A program made the translations under genes and the position numbers. From assembly GCF_949282365.1 (NCBI RefSeq), contig NZ_CASDOY010000025.1:1-30513 (forward strand): a DNA stretch of 30,513 nt, in the 5' to 3' direction. The stretch is from an uncultured Desulfovibrio sp. GTDB lineage: Bacteria > Desulfobacterota > Desulfovibrionia > Desulfovibrionales > Desulfovibrionaceae. Each line of letters opens with the position of its first letter. The first letter of the stretch is position 1. This document shows positions 6,789 to 16,571 of this stretch, piece after piece. Under the pieces are notes generated by a model. The model saw only the letters and a list, made by a program, of their open reading frames with translations. It searched no databases and was not told the DNA's origin.

Positions 6789-8921
6789 ATGTTCAAATTC
6801 TCATCCGATACCGGGGACCGCAAAGGCCGTCCGGCCCGTGGCGCGGCGCGTAGCGTCCGCAGCGGGGCACGGCGCGTTTCGGTCGCGCCCAAGAACAGGG
6901 GGCTGACCTGGAAGGACCGGGTGGACTGGGGCAAAGCCCGCATCGGTCTGGTCGTGGTCATCTTCTGCGGCCTGTGGCTGGGCCTGTGGGGACGCGCCTG
7001 GTACCTGCAGATGATCGAAGGCCCCCGTCTGGCCGACAAGGCCCGCCGCCAGCACATGGCCACGGAACTGGTCACCGGCAAGCGCGGCATGATCACGGAC
7101 CGCAACGGACAGGTGCTGGCCCGCAGCGTGGAGGCCCGCTCCGTGTACGCGCGTCCGCAGGAGGTCCAGGATTTCCTGACCATGGCCAACACTCTGGGGC
7201 CCATCCTCGGCATCGAGCCCCAGAAGCTCTATGACGAGCTCTCCAAGACCAAACGCCGTTTCGTCTGGCTGCGCCGCAAGGTGGACGACTATACCGCCGA
7301 GGCGGTGCGCAAGGCCGCTTTGCCCGGCATCGGCCTTTCCAAGGAATATGACCGCGTCTATCCCTTCAAGCATCTGGCCGGGCAGCTGCTCGGCTTCGTG
7401 GGTATGGACGACAAGGGCCTGGAGGGTCTGGAGCGCTCGCTGGACGAACGTCTGGCCGGGACGCCCACGCGCATGGTGGTGCAGCGTGACGCCATGGGCC
7501 GCCGCTTCTACCTGCATGAGGAAGGCAAGGACGAACTCAAGGGCGAGGACCTGACGCTGACCCTGGACGTGCAGCTGCAGTTCATCGCCGAAGAGGCCGT
7601 GGCCCGCGTGGCCCGCGATTTCGACGCCCGCTGGAGCGGTGCCCTGGTGGTGGACGTGCCCAGCGGCGACATCCTGGCCTGGGCGCAGTATCCCTTCTTC
7701 AATCCCAACACCTATCGCCAGTCCAGCCCCATGATCTACCGCAACAGGCTGGCCTCCGACGCCCTGGAGCCGGGCTCCACCTTCAAGCCCTTCGTCATGG
7801 CTACGGCCCTGCAGGAGCGCAAGGTCAACCGCAATACGGCCATCGACTGCGAGAACGGCAAGTGGGAGATCAAGCGCGTGACCATCCGCGACACCTCGCG
7901 CCAGGGGGTCCTGCCCGCCCACAAGGTGCTGCGCTATTCGTCCAATATCGGCATGGCCAAGATCGGTCTGGAGCTGGGCGCACCCACGCTCTACAAGTAC
8001 CTGCACGGCCTGGGCTTCGGCGAGAGCACCAGCGTGCCCGTGGCCGACAGCCGCGGCATCCTGCGCCAGCCCCGCTCCTGGAGCGAGGCCGACCTCATGT
8101 CCACGGCCTTTGGACAGAGCGTCTCCGTCACGGCCGTACAGATGGCCCAGGGCTACCTGACCCTGCTCAACAACGGCGTCTACAAGCCGCTGCGCCTGCT
8201 GAACGAGCCGGTCAACGTGGAACAGCGTTACGAACGCATCTTTTCCGAGCGCGTCTGCCGCGAGGTCATGGGCATGATGCGCGACGTGGTGGAAGAAAAG
8301 GACGGCACCGGCAAACGCGCCCGCATCGAGGGCGTGGAGGTGGCCGGCAAAACAGGGACGGCCCAGAAGGCCGACCACAAGGCCGGTTCCTACGGCGCCA
8401 AGCGCCTGGCCTCTTTCGTGGGCTTTTTGCCCGCCGACGATCCCCGTTACCTGATCGTGGTCTTGGTGGACGAACCCACCAAGAACCAGTACGGGGGCGT
8501 GGTGGCCGCGCCCGTCTTCCGCGAGATTGCCTCGCGCGCCATCACCTACAGCGGGGCCATCGTGCCCGATGCGGCGGCGCTGGCGCAAAAGGAGGAGGCG
8601 AAACAGGAGAAAAGCAAGGGACATCAGCGCGGTCTCAAGCTTTCGCGGCTGGATGTGCCCTTCCTGGCCAGGGAAGAGGTCCAGACCGGCCGGCCGCCGT
8701 CCATGCATCAGCCCGGCCATCTGGCGCGGGCATCCAGCCGTGTGCCGGACGTCAAGGGCAAGACCGTGCGCAATGCCGTGGAACTCTTTGCCCGGGCAGG
8801 TATCGTTCCGGAGCTCAAGGGGAGCGGCACGCGTGTGGTCAGGCAGAGCCCGCCGCCGGGCACGGCCTGGCCCAAGGAAGGGGAAAACGTCACCTATGTT
8901 CTGTGGCTCTCGGAGAGGTAA
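6789..8921 (+). CDS. ftsI: Septal peptidoglycan transpeptidase FtsI (PBP3-type) with a C-terminal PASTA domain
   Basis: 710-residue class B penicillin-binding protein that cross-links septal peptidoglycan with FtsW. Basic cytoplasmic tail of about 50 residues, one transmembrane anchor (about 51-70), a PBP dimerisation domain beginning GKRGMITDRNG, then the transpeptidase domain. The three active-site motifs are complete: S330-T-F-K333, S384-S-N386 and K521-T-G. A linker leads to one PASTA domain (about 650-708, VPDVKGKTVRNAVELFARAG). PASTA tails bind muropeptide or the septum; they are usual in Gram-positives and occur in delta-proteobacterial FtsI, unlike E. coli. It begins 27 bp after ftsL and ends 2 bp before murE. 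Confidence 0.95.
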   Translation: MFKFSSDTGDRKGRPARGAARSVRSGARRVSVAPKNRGLTWKDRVDWGKARIGLVVVIFCGLWLGLWGRAWYLQMIEGPRLADKARRQHMATELVTGKRGMITDRNGQVLARSVEARSVYARPQEVQDFLTMANTLGPILGIEPQKLYDELSKTKRRFVWLRRKVDDYTAEAVRKAALPGIGLSKEYDRVYPFKHLAGQLLGFVGMDDKGLEGLERSLDERLAGTPTRMVVQRDAMGRRFYLHEEGKDELKGEDLTLTLDVQLQFIAEEAVARVARDFDARWSGALVVDVPSGDILAWAQYPFFNPNTYRQSSPMIYRNRLASDALEPGSTFKPFVMATALQERKVNRNTAIDCENGKWEIKRVTIRDTSRQGVLPAHKVLRYSSNIGMAKIGLELGAPTLYKYLHGLGFGESTSVPVADSRGILRQPRSWSEADLMSTAFGQSVSVTAVQMAQGYLTLLNNGVYKPLRLLNEPVNVEQRYERIFSERVCREVMGMMRDVVEEKDGTGKRARIEGVEVAGKTGTAQKADHKAGSYGAKRLASFVGFLPADDPRYLIVVLVDEPTKNQYGGVVAAPVFREIASRAITYSGAIVPDAAALAQKEEAKQEKSKGHQRGLKLSRLDVPFLAREEVQTGRPPSMHQPGHLARASSRVPDVKGKTVRNAVELFARAGIVPELKGSGTRVVRQSPPPGTAWPKEGENVTYVLWLSER

Positions 8922-8923
8922 CC

Positions 8924-10378
8924 GTGAATCGCGAATTTGATCAGTTGCTCGATACAGTGCGCCGTGAGGGGGGGGAGATACGCTCCGACTCGCGCGAAGT
9001 CGGCAAAGGGGACATCTTTGTGGCCGTCCCCGGCGTCAATGCCGACGGCGCCCGTTTCATCCCGCCGGCCGTGGAGGCCGGAGCTTCCACCATCATCTGC
9101 CTGCCCGGCGGGGCCGAAGCCGAGGCCGCCCGCAGCGCGGGCCGCACGGTGATCTTCCATGACGACCCGCGCGAGGCCCTGTGGCGTCTTGCCGAGGCCC
9201 GCTGGCATACCGACAGCCTGCCCCTGCGCGTGCTGGGCGTCACCGGCACCAACGGCAAGACCACCAGCGCCTACCTGCTGGAACATCTGTTCACGGCCAC
9301 CGGCCACAAGGTGGGCGTCATGGGCACGGTCAGCTACCGCTGGCCCGGCCATTGCGAGGCCGCGCCCCTGACCACGCCCGATCCGCTGCGCGTGCACGCC
9401 ATGCTGGCGGCCATGGCGCAGGCCGGGGTGGACATCGCCGTCATGGAGGTCTCCTCCCACGCCCTGGAGCAGCAGCGCGTCTGCGGGGTGCCCTTTGCCG
9501 GAGCCTCCTTCAGCAATCTGACCCAGGACCATCTGGATTTCCACCAGGACATGGAAAGCTATTTCCGGGCCAAGTCGCGCCTGTTCCTGGAGCTGCCCCG
9601 CGCCGACAAGGTCATGGCCATCAATGCCGATGACGCCTGGGGCCGCCGCCTGCTGGAGCTGTGCCCGCGCGCCCTGTCCTTCGGCCTGCACAAGGCCCTG
9701 CCGCAGCAGCGCCACCTCTGGGGCGAACTGCTGGCCGCCGGTACCGACGGCTGCCATCTGCGCATGCATCTGGACGGCCAGCAGTGGGAGCTGCACTCAC
9801 CGCTGGTGGGGGCCTTCAATGCATCCAACCTGCTTTCCGTGCAGGCACTGGCGCTGGAGCTGGGCCTGTCGCCGGACGATCTGCGCCATCTGGAGGGCTT
9901 CCACGGTGTCTGCGGCCGGCTGGAGCGGGTGCCCAATGCCCGCAAGTTGCATGTTTTCGTGGATTACGCGCATACGCCGGACGCGCTGGTCAATGTCCTG
10001 CAGGCCCTGCGCGGCGCGGGATTCAAGCGCATCGTCACGGTCTTCGGCTGCGGCGGCAACCGCGACCGCACCAAACGCCCGCTCATGGGCGAGGCCGTGG
10101 CCCGCCATGCGGACGTGGCCGTGCTGACATCGGACAACCCCCGTTTCGAGGATCCGGAAGCCATCTTGAAAGACGTGCTGCCCGGCCTGCGCGAAGCCAG
10201 GGAGGTCGTGGTGGAGGTGGACCGGCGCAAGGCCACGGCCAGGGCCGTGGAAATGCTCGGCCCTGACGACGCCCTGCTGATCGCCGGCAAGGGCCATGAG
10301 GACTATCAGATCATTCAGGGCACCAAACATCACTACAGTGATCAGGAAGTGGTGCGGGAGCTGTTGGGGTGCGCCTAG
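8924..10378 (+). CDS. murE: UDP-MurNAc-tripeptide synthetase MurE (meso-diaminopimelate adding)
   Basis: Adds meso-diaminopimelate to UDP-MurNAc-L-Ala-D-Glu using ATP. 484 residues. GTG 8924 is chosen: GAGAGG lies just upstream and the product begins with the expected Mur N-domain; the frame stays open far upstream but only by chance inside ftsI. Seen: ATP-binding GVTGTNGKTT (105-114), EVSSHALEQQRV, SNLTQDHLDFHQDMESYF (carbamylated-Lys region follows), VDYAHTPDAL, and D404-N-P-R407. DNPR is the established specificity motif for meso-diaminopimelate rather than lysine. Its end overlaps the murF start by 10 bp. Confidence 0.96.
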   Translation: MNREFDQLLDTVRREGGEIRSDSREVGKGDIFVAVPGVNADGARFIPPAVEAGASTIICLPGGAEAEAARSAGRTVIFHDDPREALWRLAEARWHTDSLPLRVLGVTGTNGKTTSAYLLEHLFTATGHKVGVMGTVSYRWPGHCEAAPLTTPDPLRVHAMLAAMAQAGVDIAVMEVSSHALEQQRVCGVPFAGASFSNLTQDHLDFHQDMESYFRAKSRLFLELPRADKVMAINADDAWGRRLLELCPRALSFGLHKALPQQRHLWGELLAAGTDGCHLRMHLDGQQWELHSPLVGAFNASNLLSVQALALELGLSPDDLRHLEGFHGVCGRLERVPNARKLHVFVDYAHTPDALVNVLQALRGAGFKRIVTVFGCGGNRDRTKRPLMGEAVARHADVAVLTSDNPRFEDPEAILKDVLPGLREAREVVVEVDRRKATARAVEMLGPDDALLIAGKGHEDYQIIQGTKHHYSDQEVVRELLGCA

Positions 10379-11799
10379 ATCTTGCTGAAATCGTTGGTTG
10401 CCTGGGCTGCGCCCGGGACGTGGCCGTTGCTGCAGGCAGCGTGGCGGTCACGTCGGTGGTCACGGACAGCCGTGAGGCCGGGCCGGGCAGTCTGTTCGTC
10501 TGTATCGCCGGCGAGCGCGTGGACGGCCACGACTATGCCGTCCGGGCCGTGGAGCAGGGCGCGGTGGCCGTGCTGGCCGCGCGTCCGCTGCCGGAGCTTT
10601 CCGTCCCGGTGCTGGTGGTGCCGGACACGGTGCGCGCCCTGGGCGCGGTGGCCGCGCTCTGGCGGGGCAAGTCCCCGGCGCGGGTGGTGGGCATCACCGG
10701 TTCCGCGGGCAAGACCACGGTCAAGGAACTGCTGGCCCATATCCTGTCGCGGCACGGCAAGACGGCCTGCAATGCCCTCAATCTCAACAATCAGGTGGGC
10801 ATGCCGCTGTGCATGCTCAAGGCCGACGGCGACGAGGACTTCTGGGTCTTCGAGGCCGGCATCAGCCGCGAGGGCGACATGGACGAGCTGGGCGCCATCC
10901 TGCGGCCCGACCTGGCCCTGATCCTCAATGTGGGCGCCGCCCATACCGAAGGCCTGGGCGAGCGTGGCGTGGCCTGGCACAAATCCCGTCTGCTGGCCCA
11001 TCTGGCGCCGGAAGGCCAGGCCCTGGTGAGCGCCGACTACGACGATCTGGTGCGCGAGGCGCGGGCCGTGTTCGGAGACGTGCTGTTCTTCACGGCCAGC
11101 GGGCGCCCGCTGTCCTACCGCGCCGCCTATGCGGGCTGCAGCGACGGCGTGCACGGGCAGTACCGCCTGTGGCTCGACGGCAAGCCCTGCGACGTGGTGG
11201 CGCCGTTCCGCGGGGACTACGGCACGGAGAACTGCATCGCCGTGGCTGCTGCGGCCCACATGCTGGGCCTCTCGGCCGGGGAGATAGCCGCCGGTTTCGC
11301 CGACGCGCAGCTGCCGCCGCAGCGCTTCGCCCGCAGCCGCTGGGGCAGCTGGGACATCGTGGACGACACCTACAACGCCAATCCTCTTTCCATGGCCCGC
11401 ATGCTCGACGCCGCGGCGGAGAGCGCCCAGAAGCGTCCCTTCGTGGCGGTGCTGGGCGAGATGCGCGAGCTGGGCAGCGTGGCGGATCGCGAACACGAGC
11501 GCCTGGGCAGGCATCTGGCCCGGCTGCGTCCCTTCATGGTCTTCTGGCGCGGCGGTCATGCCGAGGCCGTGCGTGACGGTCTGGAACACGGCCTGTATCC
11601 GGGCAGGTTCCAGCCGGTGGATTCCGGGGAGGCCTTCGTGCAGGCCTTGCGCCGATGCGTCCCCGCCGATGCCGGAGAGCAGGGCGGGCTCATGCTTTTC
11701 AAGGGCTCGCGCGGCAACCATCTGGAAGAACTGCTCGATGCCCTGAAACAGAGCGACTGGCTGCCCGGCAGCCGCACGGAGGGCCCGCATGCTGTATAA
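10369..11799 (+). CDS. murF: UDP-MurNAc-tripeptide:D-Ala-D-Ala ligase MurF
   Basis: Adds D-Ala-D-Ala to UDP-MurNAc-tripeptide, the last cytoplasmic peptide step. 476 residues. GTG 10369 is used, overlapping the murE stop; GGGAG lies upstream at a workable distance. Seen: VVTDSREAGPGSLFVCI in the N-domain, P-loop GITGSAGKTTVKELL, NLNNQVGMPL, FEAGISREGDMDEL, NVGAAHTEGL, VDDTYNANPLSM, VLGEMRELG and FKGSRGNHLEEL. No ddl gene is in this cluster, so the D-Ala-D-Ala must come from a ligase encoded elsewhere. Confidence 0.96.
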   Translation: MRLDLAEIVGCLGCARDVAVAAGSVAVTSVVTDSREAGPGSLFVCIAGERVDGHDYAVRAVEQGAVAVLAARPLPELSVPVLVVPDTVRALGAVAALWRGKSPARVVGITGSAGKTTVKELLAHILSRHGKTACNALNLNNQVGMPLCMLKADGDEDFWVFEAGISREGDMDELGAILRPDLALILNVGAAHTEGLGERGVAWHKSRLLAHLAPEGQALVSADYDDLVREARAVFGDVLFFTASGRPLSYRAAYAGCSDGVHGQYRLWLDGKPCDVVAPFRGDYGTENCIAVAAAAHMLGLSAGEIAAGFADAQLPPQRFARSRWGSWDIVDDTYNANPLSMARMLDAAAESAQKRPFVAVLGEMRELGSVADREHERLGRHLARLRPFMVFWRGGHAEAVRDGLEHGLYPGRFQPVDSGEAFVQALRRCVPADAGEQGGLMLFKGSRGNHLEELLDALKQSDWLPGSRTEGPHAV

Positions 11800-12865
11800 C
11801 CTGCTGGTACCGCTGTCTTCCGAGTGGACGGCCTTCAACGTTTTCCGCTACATCACCTTCCGTTCCGTGGCCGCGCTGGTCACGGCCCTGGTGCTGTCCA
11901 TCCTGCTGGGGCCCCGCTTCATCGCCTGGCTGCGCCGCCTAAAATGCGGGCAGCACATCCTGCAGGAAGTGACCACGCACGCCTGCAAGGAAGGCACGCC
12001 CACCATGGGCGGCCTGCTGATGCTCTTCAGCCTGACCGTCAGCCTGCTGCTCTGGGGTGATCTGGGCAATTTCTACATCTGGCAGACCCTGCTGGTGTTC
12101 TGGGGCTTCGCGGCCGTGGGCTTCTGGGACGACATGACCAAACTGCGCCATGCCGAGAACCGCGGCATCAGCGGCCGGGCCAAGCTGGCGGGCCAGGTGG
12201 CCGTGGCGGCGGTGGCCATGCTCTTTCTGGTCATGGATCCCGGCTATTCCAGCCAGTTGAGCATCCCCTTCGTCAAAGACTGGGCGCCCGACCTGGGCCC
12301 CCTGTACCTGCCGTTCGGCGTTTTCGTGATGGTGGCTTCGTCCAATGCCGTCAACCTGACCGACGGCCTGGACGGTCTTGCCATCGGCCCCTGCATCGTG
12401 GCCGGCATCGTCTTCGCCATCTTCATCTATGTGACGGGCCATGCTCGTTTCGCCAGTTACCTGCTGCTGCCCTATACGCCCGGCGTGGGCGAGGTCACGG
12501 TCTTTTGCGCGGCCCTGGTGGGGGCCGGTCTGGGCTTCTTGTGGTTTAACGCCTACCCGGCCCAGGTCTTCATGGGCGATGTGGGTTCGCTGGGCCTGGG
12601 CGGCGTGCTGGGCTATCTGGCCCTGCTCTGCAAGCAGGAACTGATCCTGGCCGTGGTGGGCGGCCTGTTCGTGGCCGAGACGCTGTCCGTCATCATGCAG
12701 GTGAGCTATTTCCGCTGGACAGGCGGCAAACGCCTGTTCCGTATGGCCCCCCTGCATCACCATTTCGAACTCAAGGGCATCCCGGAATCGAAGATCATCA
12801 TCCGTTTCTGGATCACCTCAGCATTGCTGGGCCTGGTGGCCCTGTCGGTGCTGAAACTGCGTTAG
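11789..12865 (+). CDS. mraY: Phospho-MurNAc-pentapeptide transferase MraY
   Basis: Polytopic inner-membrane enzyme that moves phospho-MurNAc-pentapeptide to undecaprenyl phosphate, making lipid I. 358 residues, ten hydrophobic segments expected. Seen: KEGTPTMGGLL near residue 67, the Mg-binding FWDDMTKLR with D114 and D115, NAVNLTDGLDGLA, FNAYPAQVFMGDVGSLGLGG, and the His-rich MAPLHHHFEL near the C-terminus. It overlaps murF by 11 bp. The 106 bp after it to murD are the largest gap between mraY and murC and hold no gene. Confidence 0.97.
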   Translation: MLYNLLVPLSSEWTAFNVFRYITFRSVAALVTALVLSILLGPRFIAWLRRLKCGQHILQEVTTHACKEGTPTMGGLLMLFSLTVSLLLWGDLGNFYIWQTLLVFWGFAAVGFWDDMTKLRHAENRGISGRAKLAGQVAVAAVAMLFLVMDPGYSSQLSIPFVKDWAPDLGPLYLPFGVFVMVASSNAVNLTDGLDGLAIGPCIVAGIVFAIFIYVTGHARFASYLLLPYTPGVGEVTVFCAALVGAGLGFLWFNAYPAQVFMGDVGSLGLGGVLGYLALLCKQELILAVVGGLFVAETLSVIMQVSYFRWTGGKRLFRMAPLHHHFELKGIPESKIIIRFWITSALLGLVALSVLKLR

Positions 12866-12971
12866 CATGGCGGGCTGCCGGCCGTCCGGCCCAAGTCCGC
12901 GCGCCATGCGCCGGAGGCCCGACCGGCCTGCCCGGCAGCGCATGGCGATATCTTATTTGCGAGGGAATGAC

Positions 12972-14282
12972 ATGGCTCAGAATGAAGATCGTGGCTGGTG
13001 CATCAAGGCCGGTGAGCTGGCAGTGGTTGTGGGCGCCGGACGTTCCGGCAAGGCCGCGGCCCGTCTTCTGGTGCGGCAGGGCGCGCGGGTGCGTCTGCTG
13101 GAGAGCGATCCCCAGGCCCTGGACCATGCGTCGGCCGAGGCCCTGCGCGCGGAAGGCATTGAGCTGGTGCTGGGGAAACAGGGGCCGGAGCTCTTTGCCG
13201 GTGCGAGGCTCGTGGTGCCCAGCCCCGGGCTGCCTCTGGTGCGCCTGCGCGAGCTGATGGGCCCCCATGCCGATGCGGAAGGCACGGAGATCCTGGCCGA
13301 GATGGAACTGGCCTGGCGTGCCCTTGATGGTGAGCCCGTGCTGGCGGTGACCGGCACCAGCGGCAAGACCACCACGGTCAGCCTGGCGGCGGCCATGCTG
13401 CGGGAGCAGGGGCTGCGGGTCTTCCTTGGCGGCAATATCGGCACGCCCCTTTCGGAATATCTGCTGTCCGGGGAAAAGGCCGATGTGCTGGTGCTGGAGG
13501 TCTCCAGCTTCCAGCTGCAGGGCTGCATCACCTTCCATCCCCGCGCGGCCGTCATCCTGAACATTTCGCCCAATCATCTGGATTACCACAAGGATATGGA
13601 CGAATACATCGAGGCCAAATTCCGCATCTTCCGCTGTCAGGACGGGGACGACCTGGCCGTGCTGGCGCCGGATCTGGAGGATTTGGCCGCGCGCCACGGC
13701 CTTCGGGCCCGCAAGGTCTGGATCCGGCCCGAAAACCGATTCCCGGACTGCCCCCTGTTCGGGCGGCACAACCAGTACAACGCCGAGGCGGCTTGGCAGG
13801 CCTGCCGCCTGTTCGGAGTGACGCAGGAGAACGCCGCGCGCGCCGTGGCCGCTTTCCGGCCTCTGCCCAACCGTCTGGAATCGGTGGCTCGTGTGCGGGA
13901 CGTGCTCTATGTGAACGACTCCAAGTGCACCACGGTGGCGGCACTGCGGGTGGCGCTGGACGCCATGGACAGGTCCGTGCATCTGCTCTGCGGCGGTAAG
14001 TTCAAGGGCGGCGATCTGGAAGGCATGAAGGAGCTGCTGCGCCGCAAGGCCAGGAGCGTGAACCTGTACGGCGCCAGCCGCGAGGTCTTTGAACAGGCCT
14101 GGCAGGGGGTGGTGCCCCTGTGCTGGCACGAGACCATGGAACAGGCCGTCCTGGCCCTGCAGCCTCGGCTGGCGGCAGGGGACGTGGTGCTGCTGGCGCC
14201 GGCCACGTCCAGCTTCGACCAGTACCGCAACTATGTGGAGCGCGGCAACGACTTCAAGCGCATCGTGGGAAGCCTGGCATGA
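12972..14282 (+). CDS. murD: UDP-MurNAc-L-Ala:D-Glu ligase MurD
   Basis: Adds D-glutamate to UDP-MurNAc-L-Ala. 436 residues. ATG 12972 is chosen because GAGGGA lies upstream and the first beta strand then follows (LAVVVGAGRSGKAAARLL); a 35-codon upstream in-frame extension is Arg/Pro-rich and unlike the family. Seen: P-loop VTGTSGKTTTVSLAAAM, NISPNHLDYHKDMDEYIEAK, NDSKCTTVAAL, LLCGGKFKGGD and APATSSFDQYRNYVERG. The stop overlaps the ftsW start as ATGA. Confidence 0.96.
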   Translation: MAQNEDRGWCIKAGELAVVVGAGRSGKAAARLLVRQGARVRLLESDPQALDHASAEALRAEGIELVLGKQGPELFAGARLVVPSPGLPLVRLRELMGPHADAEGTEILAEMELAWRALDGEPVLAVTGTSGKTTTVSLAAAMLREQGLRVFLGGNIGTPLSEYLLSGEKADVLVLEVSSFQLQGCITFHPRAAVILNISPNHLDYHKDMDEYIEAKFRIFRCQDGDDLAVLAPDLEDLAARHGLRARKVWIRPENRFPDCPLFGRHNQYNAEAAWQACRLFGVTQENAARAVAAFRPLPNRLESVARVRDVLYVNDSKCTTVAALRVALDAMDRSVHLLCGGKFKGGDLEGMKELLRRKARSVNLYGASREVFEQAWQGVVPLCWHETMEQAVLALQPRLAAGDVVLLAPATSSFDQYRNYVERGNDFKRIVGSLA

Positions 14283-15484
14283 AAAATCTGTTCCTCGGGA
14301 AAAGCAGGAAGGTGGAAGACGCCGTTCCCCAGGCCAGGGGCCTAGCCCAGGCCCTGGGCAAGGTGAGCTTCGAGGGCTTCGACTGGTGGCTGTTCACCCT
14401 GATGCTCATCATCCTGGCCATCGGCCTGATCATGGTGCTGTCGGCCAGCGGCATCGTGGCCGAGCAGGTCAATGGTGACAAATACTATTTCTTCAAGCGG
14501 CAGCTGCTGTTCGCCATCGTGGGGGGCGGTGTGCTCTGGGGCGCGGCCCTCCTGCCCCGCAACTGGCTCTACAAATTGCAGTATCCGGCCATTTTCCTGT
14601 CCCTGTTTCTGCTGCTGGTGACCCTTTCGCCCCTGACGCCGTCCATCAACGGCGCCAAGCGCTGGATCCCCCTTGGGCCCGTGAGCCTGCAGCCCATGGA
14701 GTTCGTCAAGATCTCCCTGGCCCTGTATCTGGCCTATTTCATGAGTTCCAAGCAGGCTCTGGTCAAGACCTTCAGCCGCGGCGTCATCCCGCCCTTCGCG
14801 GTGACGGGCCTGTTCTGCGGCCTGCTCCTGCTGCAGCCGGACTTCGGCAGCGCCGTGGTGGTGGCCAGCATCTTGTTTTTCATGTGCCTGGCCGGGGGCA
14901 CGCGCTTCATCTATCTTTTCTTCGCCATGATCCTGGCCTGCGCCGGGGCCATGGCCCTGGCCATCCTCGAACCCTACCGTCTGCGCCGCCTGCTGGCCTT
15001 CCTGGATCCCTTCGCCGATCCCACCGATACGGGCTACCATCTGGTGCAGTCCCTGCTGGCCATCGGCTCCGGCGGCTTTTTCGGCGTGGGGGTGGGGGCC
15101 AGCCGCCAGAAGATGTTTTACCTGCCCGAAGCCCATAACGACTTCATCATGGCCGTGCTGGCCGAGGAACTGGGCTTTGTGGGCGTGACCGTGGTCATGC
15201 TGCTGTTCGGCCTGCTGTTCTGGCGCTGTTACCGCATCATCATGCATCAGACCGAGCTGCGGGACCGCCTGACCGCCTTCGGCCTGACCGTCATCCTGGC
15301 CATGGGCGCGGTCATGAACCTGGCCGTGGTCATGGGGGTGGCGCCGCCCAAGGGCGTGCCCATGCCTCTGATGAGCTATGGCGGCAGCAACCTGCTGGCC
15401 ACCATGCTCTGCGTGGGCCTGCTCATGAATTTTTCCCGCACGGCCACGGGCAAGGAGGGGAGTATATGGAAAGAATCCTCTTGA
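14279..15484 (+). CDS. ftsW: Septal SEDS glycosyltransferase FtsW
   Basis: Integral membrane glycan polymerase of the SEDS family, working with FtsI. 401 residues, about ten transmembrane segments after a cytoplasmic tail of about 35. Seen: NGAKRWIPLGPVSLQPMEFV, LLQPDFGSAVVV, LPEAHNDFIMAVLAEELGF (holding the conserved catalytic-type Asp region) and PKGVPMPLMSYGGSNLL. ATG 14279 overlaps the murD stop; the frame is open farther upstream but inside murD. It overlaps murG by 19 bp. Membership is assigned to FtsW rather than RodA because of its place beside murD, murG and ftsI. Confidence 0.95.
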   Translation: MKNLFLGKSRKVEDAVPQARGLAQALGKVSFEGFDWWLFTLMLIILAIGLIMVLSASGIVAEQVNGDKYYFFKRQLLFAIVGGGVLWGAALLPRNWLYKLQYPAIFLSLFLLLVTLSPLTPSINGAKRWIPLGPVSLQPMEFVKISLALYLAYFMSSKQALVKTFSRGVIPPFAVTGLFCGLLLLQPDFGSAVVVASILFFMCLAGGTRFIYLFFAMILACAGAMALAILEPYRLRRLLAFLDPFADPTDTGYHLVQSLLAIGSGGFFGVGVGASRQKMFYLPEAHNDFIMAVLAEELGFVGVTVVMLLFGLLFWRCYRIIMHQTELRDRLTAFGLTVILAMGAVMNLAVVMGVAPPKGVPMPLMSYGGSNLLATMLCVGLLMNFSRTATGKEGSIWKESS

Positions 15485-16536
15485 CCACCGGCGGCACCGG
15501 CGGGCACATCTTCCCGGCACTGGCCGTGGCGGAAGCCCTGCGGGCGCGGCACCCTGCTGTGGAGCTGCTCTTCGTGGGTTCGCAGTACGGCCCTGAGCAG
15601 CGGCTGGTCCGGGCCGCAGGCATCGACTTCATCGGCCTGCCGGTGCGCGGTTTCCTGGGCAGGGGCCTGCGGGCCTTTGCCGCTGCGGGGCGCATGGCCT
15701 GCGCCGTCTGCCGGGCCCGGGGCATCATCCGGCGTTTCCGTCCGCAGGTGGTGGCCGGTTTCGGCGGCTATGCGGCCTTTGCGCCCATGCTGGCGGCCCG
15801 TCTTGCCGGCCTGCCCACCGTTCTGCACGAACAGAACGCCATCGCCGGAGTGAGCAACCGCATCCTGGGTCGCCTTGCCCGGCGCGTCTGCCTGTCCCTG
15901 CCGGGCACTGAAGGCTTCGACGCCCGCAAGACCGTGATCACGGGCAATCCCGTGCGTGCCGCCGTGGTGGCTCTGGCCGGCCGGACGCATGATTTTTCCG
16001 GCAGGCGCCTGCTGGTCATGGGCGGCTCCCTGGGGGCCCACGCCCTCAACGTCCATGTGTGCGCGCACCTTGCGGGGCTGCGGGCCGCGGGCATCGCCCT
16101 GCGCCACCAGACCGGCGTGCATGACGAGGCCGCCACCCGGGAGGCCTATGCGGCGGCCGGGTATGATCCGTCCCGCGTGAGCGCCTTCATCGACGACATG
16201 GCCTCCGCCTACGCCTGGGCGGATCTGGTGCTCTGCCGCGCCGGCGCCACCAGCGTGGCCGAGCTCTGCGCTGCGGGCCTGCCATCGGTGCTGGTGCCCT
16301 TCCCCCATGCCATCCACGATCACCAAACCCGCAATGCCCAGGCCCTGGTGGCGGAAGGGGCGGCCCTGATGCTGCCCGAGTCCCGGATGGAGAGCGACGG
16401 CCTCATGGTGCAGGTCACGGACCTGCTGCAGGCCCCGGACAGGCTGCGGGCCATGTCCGCGGCGGCCTCCGGCTGCGCCCGTATCCGGGCGGCGGAGCTT
16501 GTGGCGGACGAACTGGAAGCCGTGTGCGCACGGTAA
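15466..16536 (+). CDS. murG: Lipid II synthase MurG (GlcNAc transferase)
   Basis: Peripheral inner-membrane GT28 enzyme adding GlcNAc from UDP-GlcNAc to lipid I. 356 residues. Seen: the N-terminal glycine loop LTTGGTGGHIFPALAVAEAL, LPVRGFLGRG, VVAGFGGYAAFAP, HEQNAIAGVSNRIL, the second glycine loop VMGGSLGAHALN, and the UDP-GlcNAc-binding CRAGATSVAELCAAGLPSVL with PFPHAIHDHQTRNA. GAGGGG is the ribosome binding site within the ftsW end. A 35-bp gap leads to murC. Confidence 0.96.
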   Translation: MERILLTTGGTGGHIFPALAVAEALRARHPAVELLFVGSQYGPEQRLVRAAGIDFIGLPVRGFLGRGLRAFAAAGRMACAVCRARGIIRRFRPQVVAGFGGYAAFAPMLAARLAGLPTVLHEQNAIAGVSNRILGRLARRVCLSLPGTEGFDARKTVITGNPVRAAVVALAGRTHDFSGRRLLVMGGSLGAHALNVHVCAHLAGLRAAGIALRHQTGVHDEAATREAYAAAGYDPSRVSAFIDDMASAYAWADLVLCRAGATSVAELCAAGLPSVLVPFPHAIHDHQTRNAQALVAEGAALMLPESRMESDGLMVQVTDLLQAPDRLRAMSAAASGCARIRAAELVADELEAVCAR

Positions 16537-16571
16537 GATCACGAACGACCTTCTTGGACAGAGAGAGACAT

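Noticed and set aside
6801..8720. Long minus-strand open frame (639 codons) opposite ftsI
   Set aside because: It is a mirror of high-GC coding bias; the composition (His, Gly, Ala, Gln) fits no family and the sense strand has a complete PBP.
7862..8923. Upstream continuation of the murE frame for 354 codons
   Set aside because: It lies inside ftsI in another frame, is Arg/Gly/Pro-rich without motifs, and a proper start with ribosome binding site exists at 8924.
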